From contig OZ244872.1 in the NCBI GenBank assembly GCA_965221215.1, positions 2,728,001 through 2,792,000 on the forward strand: 64,000 nucleotides of DNA, given 5' to 3'. The translations under genes and the position numbers were made by a program. The stretch comes from Aldehydirespirator sp965221215 (GTDB lineage: Bacteria; Actinomycetota; Acidimicrobiia; Acidimicrobiales; Aldehydirespiratoraceae). Shown in pieces: positions 50,925 through 59,803 of this stretch (positions are counted from its first letter, which is position 1; the number at the start of each line of letters is the position of its first letter). The notes below the pieces were generated by a model. That model saw only the letters and a list, made by a program, of their open reading frames with translations. It searched no databases and was not told the DNA's origin.

Positions 50925-53702
50925 ATGACGCAGCAGCGGAAGCTGATTGAGGCGGCGTTGCCGCTGGATGCGATCAATGCTGCGGCGGCACGGGAGAAGT
51001 CGATCCGGCACGGCCATCCCGCCTCACTGCACCTGTGGTGGGCGCGGCGGCCGTTGGCGGCGTGTCGGGCGGTGCTGTTCGCCTCACTCGTAGACGACCC
51101 CTCCTGTGACGCCTCGCTGAACGCGGACGAGCAGAAGGCTCGGCGGGCCGATCTGTTCGAGCTGATCACGAGGCTGGTCGACTGGAGAAGCAGCAACGAC
51201 CCTGCGGTGCTGGGCGCGGCCCGTGCCGTGATCCGGGAGTCGTGCGGCGGGGAACCGCCGGCAGTGCTTGATCCGTTCGCCGGGGGCGGGTCGATCCCGC
51301 TTGAGGCTCAGCGGCTCGGGCTCGAGGCCCATGCCGGGGACCTCAACCCCGTCGCCGTGCTGATCAACAAGGCCCTCATCGAGATACCGCCCCGCTTCGC
51401 GGGGAAGCCGGCAGTCCATCCCGATCAGCCCGGTGTCGCGGCGCTGGGGTCGTGGCCGGGATCGTCGGGCCTGGCCGCGGATGTTCGCTACTACGGCCGG
51501 TGGATGCGTGAAAGGGCCGAGGCTCGCATCGGTCATCTCTACCCCGACGTCAAGTTGCCGGCCGAGCACGGCGGGGAGCGGGCTACGGCCATCTCATGGT
51601 TGTGGACGCGTGCCGTGCGCTGCGCGAACCCCGCCTGCGGCGCCACCATGCCGCTGGCGTCGTCGTGGTGGCTGTCCAAGAAGAAGAGTCGCCGGTCGTG
51701 GCTGACGCCGGTGATTGACGGCGGCCGGATCCGCTTCCAGATCGACGGCGGCGCTGGCGAGCCGCCGATGCCGCCAAAGCACGGGAGGGCCAAGTTCCGT
51801 TGCATCGTCTGCGGTGAAGCATGCCCGGAGGGCCACGTCAAGACCGAGGCCGCGGCCGGGCGCATGGGGGCCCTCATGACAGCGGTCGCCGCCGAGGGGA
51901 GCCGGCAGCGGGTCTATCTGGCTCCCGACGAGCGCCACGAGCAGGCCGCAAGGATTGACGACTGCGATGCCCCGGACTTTGGCGGACTGCCCAATAAGGC
52001 ACTCGGATTCCGCGTTCAGCAATGGGGAATGACGCAGTGGGCCGATCTGTTCACACCCCGGCAATTGACCGCGCTGTGCACCTTCTCCGACCTCGTGGCC
52101 GAGGTCCGTGACCAGATCCGGGACGACGCCCGGGCGGCTGGCCTGGCCGACGACGGCGTTGCTTTGCGCGATGGCGGTACCGAAGCGTCGGCCTATGCCG
52201 AGGCGGTTTCCGTCTACCTGGCGTTCGCAGTCTCGAAGCTGGCCGACCTCGGCAACTCGCTCTGTGCCTGGGAACCGAACGCCGAGTGCCCCCGGCATCT
52301 GTTCGCCCGACAGGCCATCCCGATGATCTGGGACTTCGCGGAGGGCAACCCGCTGTCGGAGTCGTCGGGCTCGTGGTCAGTGATCCTCGACGGCATCGTG
52401 CGCGCCTTCGACTCGCCCGCATGGCCACCGCCGCCGCCCGTGCACGCCGGCAAGGTCGAGAGGCAGGACGCCACGTCGCTGGCGACGCCGGCGACGCCGG
52501 TGCTGGTGTCCACCGATCCGCCCTACTACGACAACGTCGGCTACGCGGACGTGTCGGACTTCTTCTACGTGTGGCTGCGCCGCTCGCTGCGAAGCGTGTT
52601 CCCCGAGACGTGCTCCACGCTGCTCGCCCCCAAGGCGCAGGAACTGATCGCGGCACCCTACCGTCACGATGACGACAGGCGGACCGCCGAGAGCTTCTTC
52701 GAGGACGGACTGGGACGGGTGTTCGAGCGATTGCGAGACATCCAGGATCCCCGCTTCCCGCTGACCGTCTACTACGCGTTCAAGCAGGCCGAGACCGACG
52801 AGGGTGGCACCGCTTCCACCGGCTGGGAGACAATGCTCGCCGCGCTGCTCGACGCAAGGCTGTCGATCACCGGAACCTGGCCGATCCGTAGTGAGGCCTC
52901 CAACCGGATGCGGTCACTGGACAGTAACGCCCTGGCCTCATCCATCGTGCTGGTGTGTCGGCCCCGGCCCGCTGACGCTCCGGTGGCGTCGCGCCGGGAC
53001 TTTCTCGACCGGCTGTCCAGTCGCCTGCCTGAGGCTCTGAGACTCATGCGCCAAGGCAGCATCGCGCCGGTCGACTTGGCCCAGGCGGCCATTGGCCCCG
53101 GCATCGAGATCTTCTCGCGTTTCTCACGCGTGGTGGAGGCGAGCGGTGCCAACATGACCGTGCGCGACGCTTTGGCCGCTATCAACCGGGTGCTTGACGA
53201 AACGCTCGAGGGCGCCGACGCCGACCTGGATGCCGACACCCGCTGGGCGGTCACTTGGTACGGCGAGCAGGGCCACGACCCCGGCGACTACGGCCGGGCC
53301 GAGCAGCTGTCCAAGGCCCGCAACACCTCAGTAGCCGGCCTAGTCGAAGCGGGCATTGCGGAGGCTCGCGGCGGCCGGGTCAAGTTGCTCCCACGCGTGA
53401 AACTCGACCGACAGTGGGATCCCGACCACGACGAACGACGCACAGTCTGGGAGGTCGTGCAGCACCTCATCCGCCGACTCGAAGACGGTGGAGAGCGTTC
53501 CGCCGCCGACCTGCTGCGCTCCGTCAACGCCGACGCCGAACTTGCTCGCGACCTCGCCTACCGGCTCTACCACATATGTGAACGCAATGGCTGGGCCGCT
53601 GAAGCCCTCGCCTACAACGGCCTCGTAGCCGCCTGGCCCGAACTCACCCGCCTCGCCGCTGAGCCTGCTCAAGGCCAGACCGACCTCGGCTTCAGTGGCT
53701 GA
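50925..53702 (+). CDS. DUF1156 adenine-specific DNA methylase (COG1743), copy 1
   Basis: The 925-residue protein begins QRKLIEAALPLDAINAAAAR, EKSIRHGHPASLHLWWARRP (the DUF1156 signature), then the SAM motif LDPFAGGGSIPLEAQRLGLE, two zinc-finger-like Cys pairs (CANPACGA, FRCIVCGEAC) and the catalytic motif STDPPYYDNVGYADVSDFFY. DPPYYD is the DPPY-type motif of N6-adenine methylases. COG1743 methylases pair with COG1483 (DUF499) ATPases and helicases in anti-phage islands; those partners are at 59804 and, decayed, at 47264. A second copy follows after 21 nt. Confidence 0.88.
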   Translation: MTQQRKLIEAALPLDAINAAAAREKSIRHGHPASLHLWWARRPLAACRAVLFASLVDDPSCDASLNADEQKARRADLFELITRLVDWRSSNDPAVLGAARAVIRESCGGEPPAVLDPFAGGGSIPLEAQRLGLEAHAGDLNPVAVLINKALIEIPPRFAGKPAVHPDQPGVAALGSWPGSSGLAADVRYYGRWMRERAEARIGHLYPDVKLPAEHGGERATAISWLWTRAVRCANPACGATMPLASSWWLSKKKSRRSWLTPVIDGGRIRFQIDGGAGEPPMPPKHGRAKFRCIVCGEACPEGHVKTEAAAGRMGALMTAVAAEGSRQRVYLAPDERHEQAARIDDCDAPDFGGLPNKALGFRVQQWGMTQWADLFTPRQLTALCTFSDLVAEVRDQIRDDARAAGLADDGVALRDGGTEASAYAEAVSVYLAFAVSKLADLGNSLCAWEPNAECPRHLFARQAIPMIWDFAEGNPLSESSGSWSVILDGIVRAFDSPAWPPPPPVHAGKVERQDATSLATPATPVLVSTDPPYYDNVGYADVSDFFYVWLRRSLRSVFPETCSTLLAPKAQELIAAPYRHDDDRRTAESFFEDGLGRVFERLRDIQDPRFPLTVYYAFKQAETDEGGTASTGWETMLAALLDARLSITGTWPIRSEASNRMRSLDSNALASSIVLVCRPRPADAPVASRRDFLDRLSSRLPEALRLMRQGSIAPVDLAQAAIGPGIEIFSRFSRVVEASGANMTVRDALAAINRVLDETLEGADADLDADTRWAVTWYGEQGHDPGDYGRAEQLSKARNTSVAGLVEAGIAEARGGRVKLLPRVKLDRQWDPDHDERRTVWEVVQHLIRRLEDGGERSAADLLRSVNADAELARDLAYRLYHICERNGWAAEALAYNGLVAAWPELTRLAAEPAQGQTDLGFSG

Positions 53703-53723
53703 CGGGTGAAGGGGTGCAGGACA

Positions 53724-56453
53724 TGAGTCAGAAGCGGAAGTTGATCGAGGTGGCGTTGCCCCTGGACGCGATCAATGCGGCGGCCGCGTCCGAGAAGTCG
53801 ATTCGGAAGGGGCATCCGTCCACGCTTCATCTGTGGTGGGCGCGGCGGCCGTTGGCGGCGTGTCGAGCGGTGCTGTTCGCCTCGCTGGTAGACGACCCCT
53901 CCAGCGACGTGTCGCTGACTCTGGGAGAGCAGGAGGTCAGGCGGAAGGAGCTTTTTCGGCTCTTGGAGCGACTGGTGCAGTGGACCAACAGCTACAACTC
54001 CGCACTTCTGGATGAAGCACACCAAGAGATCATGAAATCTATCGACCGGGGGGGGGGGGGGAGACTTGCCGGCGGTGCTGGATCCGTTCGCGGGCGGGGG
54101 GTCGATCCCGTTGGAGGCGCAGCGATTGGGCTTGGAGGCCTATGCCGGGGACTTGAATCCGGTAGCAGTTCTCATCAACAAGGCCCAGGTCGAGATCCCG
54201 CCTCAGTTCGCGGGACGCGAACCCATACACGCGGTCGCGGGGCAGGCCAGTGCTCTTGACTCTTGGGAGGGCACGGCGGGCCTCGCCGCCGATGTGCGGC
54301 ACTACGGCCAGTGGATGCGGGAACAGGCCGTGGCTCGTATCGGCCACCTGTATCCGAGGGCCACGCTTCCCGAGGAGGACGGAGGCGGAGAGGCCACCGT
54401 CATTGCCTGGCTATGGGCTCGTACCACGCCCTGCCTGAACCCCGCCTGCGGCTTCACCATGCCGCTGCTCAACTCGTTTGCGCTGTCGAGACGCAAGGGC
54501 AGGGAGGCCTGGTTCGAGCCGGTCCCCGACAGTGTGAACAGGCAGATCAACTTCCGGGTCAGGCGGGGGCCCGGGTGCCCGCAAGGCGGAACCGTGACTC
54601 GAAGCGGGGCCACATGCTTGGCCTGTGGAGCCGCGGTGCCGCTCAAGGAGGTTAGAGCCGCGGGCAAGGCGAACGGGTTGGGCTCACAACTCGTCTGCAT
54701 CGTGGCCGAAGGAGATCGCAAACGGATCTATTTGCCGGCAAATGGCGATCATCTCCGAGCATCTCAAGTGGTGCCGCCCGCCGACCCGCCATCGGGAAGC
54801 CTGCCGCGCAAGGCTCTGGGATTCCGCGTACAGCAATACGGCGTTACGCAGTGGGCAGAGTTGTTCACGGCCCGCCAACTCACCACGATGTGCACCTTCG
54901 CTGACTTGGTGGCCAAGGCTCGCGAGCAGGTGCTGGCCGACGGAGGCGGCGAGTCGTACGCAGATGCGATCGCCCACTACCTCAGCCTGGTCATCGGACG
55001 CCTCGCCAACCGCAGTTCGAACCTGAGCTTCTGGAATCCCAACGGCGACAAGATCGAACAGGTCTTTGCCCGCAACGCCCTGCCGATGATCTGGGTCTAT
55101 GCCGAAGGCAACCCGTTCTCCAACTCCTCCGGCAACTTCCTTGGCCAACTCGAGTACTTGGTGGCGGCGCTCGAAAGGGTCCCTGCCCAAGGCCTTGGGT
55201 ATGTGAAGCAGCTTGATGCTCGCCAACCACACGACCTGGGGCGAAGAGTGATGGTGTGCACTGATCCGCCGTACTACGACAACATCCCCTACGCGGACCT
55301 CTCCGACTTCTTTTACGTGTGGATGCGTCGTTGCCTCAAGGGCATCTATCCGGACCTGACGGCCCGGCTGCTGGCACCGAAGCAGGAGGAGCTGATCGCG
55401 GAGCCGGCCCGGCAGGGTGACTGGGATTCCGCGGCCGCCTTCTTCGAAGCGGGGTTGAGGGAGGCTTTCGCGGCCGCTCTCGACGTCCAGGACGATGACT
55501 ATCCGCTCACCATCTTCTATGCCTTCAAACAGTCCGAGGACAAGGGCGACGGTGCGGGACACGTGTCCACGGGCTGGGAGACCATGCTGGAAGGACTGCT
55601 CGACTGCGGAGTGACCATCACCGGCACTTGGCCGATCCGCACCGAGCAGCCGGGCGGGCTCCGTGTCGTGGGCCGTGCTGCCCTCGCCTCGTCGATCGTG
55701 CTCGTGTGCCGCCGACGAGCAGCGGACGCTCCCCTCACGACCCGGCGGGACTTCCTGTCATCGCTACACGCCGAGTTGCCGGAGGCCCTGCGGCTGATGC
55801 AGCAGGGCAACATCGCCCCGGTCGATCTCGCCCAAGCGTCGATCGGCCCCGGAATGGCGATCTTCTCGCGGTACCGCCGGGTGGTCGAGGCTGACGGCGG
55901 CTCGATGTCGGTGCGCGATGCGTTGGCCGCCATCAACCGGGCGCTCGACGTCGTGCTGGCCGAGCAGGAGGCAGACTTCGACGCCGACACCCGCTGGGCG
56001 GTCGCCTGGTACAGCGAATTCGGATTCGAGGAGGGATCCGCGGGAGTGGCCGAGACCCTCAGCAAGGCCAAGAACACCTCCATCGACGGCCTCGTCCGAG
56101 CGGGCATCCTCCAGCAGCAGGGCAACGCTTGCCGCCTGCTGAGCCGGGACGAGTTGGATGAGGACTGGACGCCGACAACCGATGAGCGGCTCACGGTGTG
56201 GGAGGTCACGCAGCATCTGATCCGAAGGCTGGAGAACGAAGGCGAAATGGCAGCCGGGGATCTGATGCGCACGGTGGGCGGCCTGGCCGAGCCGGCGCGC
56301 GAGCTGGCCTACCGGCTCTACCACCTGTGCGAGCGCAAGGGATGGACCGCCGACGCGCTCGCCTACAACGGCCTGGTCGCCGCCTGGCCCGAGCTGAGCC
56401 GCCTGGCCGACAAGGCCCCCGAGGGTCAGGTCTCGTTCGGCTTCACGGGCTGA
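53724..56453 (+). pseudogene. DUF1156 adenine methylase, copy 2, out of frame at a poly-G tract
   Basis: It opens MSQKRKLIEVALPLDAINAA and runs through LHLWWARRPLAACRAVLFAS to KSIDRGGGG. The 14-G run (54048-54061) then shifts the frame. The rest resumes as LPAVLDPFAGGGSIPLEAQR, with two Cys pairs, CTDPPYYDNIPYADLSDFFY, to the end EGQVSFGFTG. With 13 or 16 G the halves would join into about 909 residues, matching copy 1. Long poly-G runs slip readily during replication, so this is probably a phase-variable gene in the OFF state. It could instead be a sequencing error at the homopolymer. Confidence 0.8.
54048..54061 (+). repeat. 14-G homopolymer (phase-variation tract)
   Basis: An uninterrupted run of 14 G lies inside the coding region of methylase copy 2, just before the SAM-binding motif. 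Removing one G, or adding two, restores the frame. No comparable G run occurs elsewhere in the window. Confidence 0.85.
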
Positions 56454-56910
56454 TCGCGACCGCCGGTGGGTCCCGGACAGGATCGCCGTCCGCTGCCCGC
56501 CATTTGCGGTGTCCTTAACTGCCGCCGGTGATTCGCCCTCCGCGGACGCGCCACCACCCATGCGCGATGCGAGGTCCGCAGACTCGTGAGCGAAACGCTG
56601 CCAGATCCTCGGCGTCCTCGGCGGACGCGCCTCCCGGCACCCGACGACGCCCCCCTTCGGTCGGCACGGCCGTCACAGTGATATCGTCCGCCCATGAACG
56701 TCGGCCAACCGGCGAGAGGCCTCGGTCTGCGTCCCCATGCAGAGCGCGGCATGCGCCCTCGGACCTTCCGGCGTTGTGGAGCCGCAAGGCGACCGTTAGC
56801 TTGTGCGGCCCTCCACGGCGCTCCGTTCGCCGGGAGCCTCGGCACCGTGCCCGCCCTCGGCGCTCTATGGCCAGCCGTGCCGAAGGCCCACCCAAAGATG
56901 GGAGCACCCT
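56454..56910. other. intergenic stretch before the foreign cassette
   Basis: This stretch of about 450 bases has no convincing gene. Frames on both strands lack protein-like composition. GATATCGT near 56680, followed 8-9 nt later by ATG, could be a leaderless start, but that frame is not protein-like. The A+T-rich material begins only after about 56980, so the true junction of the foreign cassette is probably near the start of the next gene. Confidence 0.4.
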
Positions 56911-57444
56911 GTGGACACCGAAGACCTGATCGCACCAGATCTGATCCTGCTGCTCTTGGCAGCCCCAACCCGGTGGCCGCAGGCCCAAAACCGCATCAAC
57001 GGGATCACACGACTGGAGAAGCTCCTCTTCCTTATCGACAAGGAATGCAAACACGTTAACGTCAATGAGCCGTTCAAGTACATCGCCTACCATTACGGCC
57101 CCTATTCCAAAGAAGTCTACGAAGCCGTCGAGTTGCTCGAAGAAGCTGGCCTATTGAGGGAGCACCGTGAGTTCACAGACTCCGATCTTGATCGTGCGGA
57201 AGAATTACTCTACTCCGACACGACCACGGAGATTTCCTATGAACGCCAGTTCCTACTAACCGATGATGGTAAGGCTGTAGCGGACTATCTGGCAAAATCA
57301 CACCCAAGACTTCAAGAACAGATCCAGCGTCTCAAAGATCAATACGCTGGGCGAACTCTGCAAAACCTCATCTTTCATGTCTACAACACGTACCCTGACT
57401 ACGCTATGCGATCCATCATACGTGACAAAGTAATGCAGCGTTAA
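56911..57444 (+). CDS. DUF4065-like / winged-helix protein, first gene of the foreign cassette
   Basis: From GTG 56911 the product is 177 residues: VDTEDLIAPDLILLLLAAPT, INGITRLEKLLFLIDKECKH, YIAYHYGPYSKEVYEAVELL, EEAGLLREHREF, KHALLLTD-like FLLTDDGKAVADYL, and NLIFHVYNTYPDYAMRSIIR. RLxKLxFLIDKE...YGPYSKEVYE is the pattern of small phage/TA-associated proteins related to DUF4065 or PadR-like winged helices. It may be a regulator or antitoxin for the operon. Base composition falls to roughly half G+C from about 57000, unlike the flanks. Confidence 0.65.
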   Translation: MDTEDLIAPDLILLLLAAPTRWPQAQNRINGITRLEKLLFLIDKECKHVNVNEPFKYIAYHYGPYSKEVYEAVELLEEAGLLREHREFTDSDLDRAEELLYSDTTTEISYERQFLLTDDGKAVADYLAKSHPRLQEQIQRLKDQYAGRTLQNLIFHVYNTYPDYAMRSIIRDKVMQR

Positions 57445-57465
57445 GCGCAATGAATCATCAAGACG

Positions 57466-58047
57466 ATGTTACCGAAAATTCAGATTGTCTACTTCATTGT
57501 CGCCGGATCAGCCATGATCATTTCAATCTTCTTCCAATGGCGCAAGAACTCGCATGACGCTGTACTTGCTAAGAACTCGGTATATGACAGATTAGACAAG
57601 GTTCGGACGCGAGTCAATGCACAGATCTTAGAGGCTCTGTACATGGGTCTTCTTACAATCAGACAAGTCTACCTTCATCTCGACAGTGACGAGCGTCTGA
57701 GGCGTGAACTAGAGTTCGTCCTAGACAAACCGGAAGTCATACAAGCTCTCGCTGCGGGTCTTGCTGATCTAGCCAAAATCGAATCGTATCTTCCAAAGAC
57801 AGTGTGTGCCAGAAACATGCAGATGGTGTCATCAATGGTCGCTTCAGCGTCCCTCATAGGTATTATGATTCCGCTAATAAATTGGTTCATGGATAAGCCT
57901 ATCACTTTCAACTCCATAGATTGGCTGGTACTGGCCATTCTACTGATCGCTATAGCCCTCCTATCAGTGGCAACACTCGTCCGGATGAGGCTGGACCGCT
58001 GGATGAACTCCATGCTGTCCATAGGGGAGGGATCGAGGCGCTCATGA
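57466..58047 (+). CDS. membrane protein of the foreign cassette
   Basis: The 193-residue product has an N-terminal membrane helix (IQIVYFIVAGSAMIISIFF), a soluble helical part of about 100 residues (VYDRLDKVRTRVNAQILEAL...LAAGLADLAKIESYL) and two C-terminal helices (MVASASLIGIMIPLINWFM and IDWLVLAILLIAIALLSVAT). No family is recognised. Small membrane proteins in defence operons often act as effectors that depolarise or open the membrane; that is inference only. Its stop overlaps the next start (ATGA). Confidence 0.6.
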   Translation: MLPKIQIVYFIVAGSAMIISIFFQWRKNSHDAVLAKNSVYDRLDKVRTRVNAQILEALYMGLLTIRQVYLHLDSDERLRRELEFVLDKPEVIQALAAGLADLAKIESYLPKTVCARNMQMVSSMVASASLIGIMIPLINWFMDKPITFNSIDWLVLAILLIAIALLSVATLVRMRLDRWMNSMLSIGEGSRRS

Positions 58048-58457
58048 TGTACAAGACTGAGGCTTGCTTGGTGTCCGATCTCCTAAGCCACGTTACTCAA
58101 CTGTGGGGAGAGCTAGCCAATTGCAAGGTGGAGGTGCCTTGTCATGATCAGGCTCGTATGGATCTCCTAGTGTGGACACCGTCGACACTGATCGGTATCG
58201 AAGCCAAGTTATCGGACTGGAATCGCGTCCTCGCTCAAGCCTATTTGCATCGCTATTGTGTGGATCAGGTGTTTATCGCGTTTCCGGCAGAAAGGATCAC
58301 AGAGGCAAGACGGCTCGAAGCATCAAGATTCGACATTGGAGTGATCGCAGTCACGAGGAATTCGGCCGATATCGTTCAGGAGGCGCCGCCATTGCGGACA
58401 GGAGGACGTATGCGTCAGATGCTCGCTGATTCGGTCTCGAACTTCTCCACAGTATAG
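58044..58457 (+). CDS. small PD-(D/E)XK nuclease-like protein of the foreign cassette
   Basis: ATG 58044 overlaps the membrane-protein stop. The 137-residue product contains CHDQARMDLLVWTPSTLIGI followed by EAKLSDWNRVLAQAYLHRYC and VDQVFIAFPAERITEARRLE. The spacing D-x(n)-(I/G)IEAK is the core of the PD-(D/E)XK phosphodiesterase fold, followed by the usual helix and VDQVFIAFP strand. Length suits a minimal nuclease domain. It may cut nucleic acid or only bind it. No close family is recognised. Confidence 0.55.
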   Translation: MMYKTEACLVSDLLSHVTQLWGELANCKVEVPCHDQARMDLLVWTPSTLIGIEAKLSDWNRVLAQAYLHRYCVDQVFIAFPAERITEARRLEASRFDIGVIAVTRNSADIVQEAPPLRTGGRMRQMLADSVSNFSTV

Positions 58458-58469
58458 GAGCCAACAAAG

Positions 58470-59696
58470 ATGTTGCATTGCCTTGCTTATGGCAACTCTG
58501 ATCAAGCCAGCTTCCGCGATCTCGAAGTCAGGGAGTGTTTCGATATCCTGACCGTCCCCTCTACCATCGCTTCCTACTATGCAGACGCTACGGCAGCATT
58601 CGTGCTGTCTTCTGGACTGAAGTACATGATTGAGCCGAGAACACCTCTGTTTCAGGGTGTCTTGCGACAGCCTAGGGCATCGCATTATACGCTTGCATCG
58701 GTGATGGGGGACACCGTTAGTGCCCATGTAGATGAGAATCGAGAGAAGGGCGATTGGATCCACTTCCCGGTGGACTTCTACTCTGATGATGTTTGTGCAG
58801 AGGTAGTCGCATCGATGGTCAACTTTCAGCGGGAATACGGAGGTAGAGCCAAAGATGTCGGTACCAAATTGAACCGATATCGAGAACTATTGAAGAAGGC
58901 GACCGGTGGTTCCAAGAGTGTTGGGCTAAGCGATGAGAAGCGAGGCCCTACCTATGTCCTTTGTCCCTATTTCGCAGTCCAGTCCTTCTCAGATGCATGG
59001 TGGAATGTCATGGGCAAGATATGGAACGCTGCACAACAGGTCGACAATCCAGAAGAGATCTTGCCGGTAGTCGCGATGAGTAGCGCATCGGCACTACAGC
59101 GTGCGATCGAGAGCGTGCCTGATAGTTTGTCATCTCGAGTGTTCTTCTGGATTCCGGGATTCGACGAGAAGCTTGCCAGCTTTGACAAGCTATGTGAGGT
59201 GAAAGAAGCAGTGAATAGTCTCGCAACGGCATATGGGCTCATGAATCTGTATGGCGGCTACTTCAGTATACTGCTAGGTAAGTTCGGATTGGATGGTTTC
59301 AACAATGGACTGGGATACAGTGAATCTCGAGAATGGCCCACCTTGGATTCGACAGGAGCTGCCCCAGCTCGCTACTATGTAAGAAGGCTCCATGCCTACG
59401 TATCCCAGGCGACGGCAACAGCGATAGTCGAGACAGATAGTGCCTTCGCATGTGGTTGCAGTGTGTGTGAAGGAGAGCGCTTGCCTGAGGACTTGAGCTA
59501 TCACGAACTAAAGAAGCACTTCGCCTTGGCCCGTGCTTGGGAAATTGAGCAATCCGAGAGGATCGGCCTAGGGGATCTGTGCAGCATCCTCCGGGATACA
59601 GCGGAGCGCTGCAAACGACTGAAACTCAATCTACCATCTAACTTGAGGGTGCCTACAGGTCACCTGTCTCGTTGGGCTGACGCTCTGGAGTCTTGA
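58470..59696 (+). CDS. unknown protein with a TGT-like zinc motif
   Basis: ATG 58470 follows AGGAG. The 408-residue product carries FACGCSVCEG, then YHELKKHFALARAW: a CxCxxC with downstream His as in tRNA-guanine transglycosylases. LYGGYFSILLGKFGLDGFNN plus GLGYSESREW recalls the TIM-barrel edge of that superfamily. The TGT-like DNA enzyme DpdA inserts 7-deazaguanines into DNA, a possible analogy. The canonical DSGG catalytic loop is not seen, so the enzyme may be divergent or another TIM-barrel protein. It is last in the four-gene cassette, 12 nt after the nuclease-like gene. Confidence 0.5.
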   Translation: MLHCLAYGNSDQASFRDLEVRECFDILTVPSTIASYYADATAAFVLSSGLKYMIEPRTPLFQGVLRQPRASHYTLASVMGDTVSAHVDENREKGDWIHFPVDFYSDDVCAEVVASMVNFQREYGGRAKDVGTKLNRYRELLKKATGGSKSVGLSDEKRGPTYVLCPYFAVQSFSDAWWNVMGKIWNAAQQVDNPEEILPVVAMSSASALQRAIESVPDSLSSRVFFWIPGFDEKLASFDKLCEVKEAVNSLATAYGLMNLYGGYFSILLGKFGLDGFNNGLGYSESREWPTLDSTGAAPARYYVRRLHAYVSQATATAIVETDSAFACGCSVCEGERLPEDLSYHELKKHFALARAWEIEQSERIGLGDLCSILRDTAERCKRLKLNLPSNLRVPTGHLSRWADALES

Positions 59697-59803
59697 GTGG
59701 GGTTCCTGTTGGGGATACCGCCCTCGGCTTCGCGGGCTGAGCGAGACCACCAGGGTGCCCGCACGGGGGCAACTGTCGCACGCTTGGGGTAGAAGTAGGG
59801 GCC

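Noticed and set aside
54066..56453. Methylase starting independently at ATG 54066
   Set aside because: It would begin inside the SAM motif and lack the DUF1156 N-terminus, which is present upstream in the other frame.
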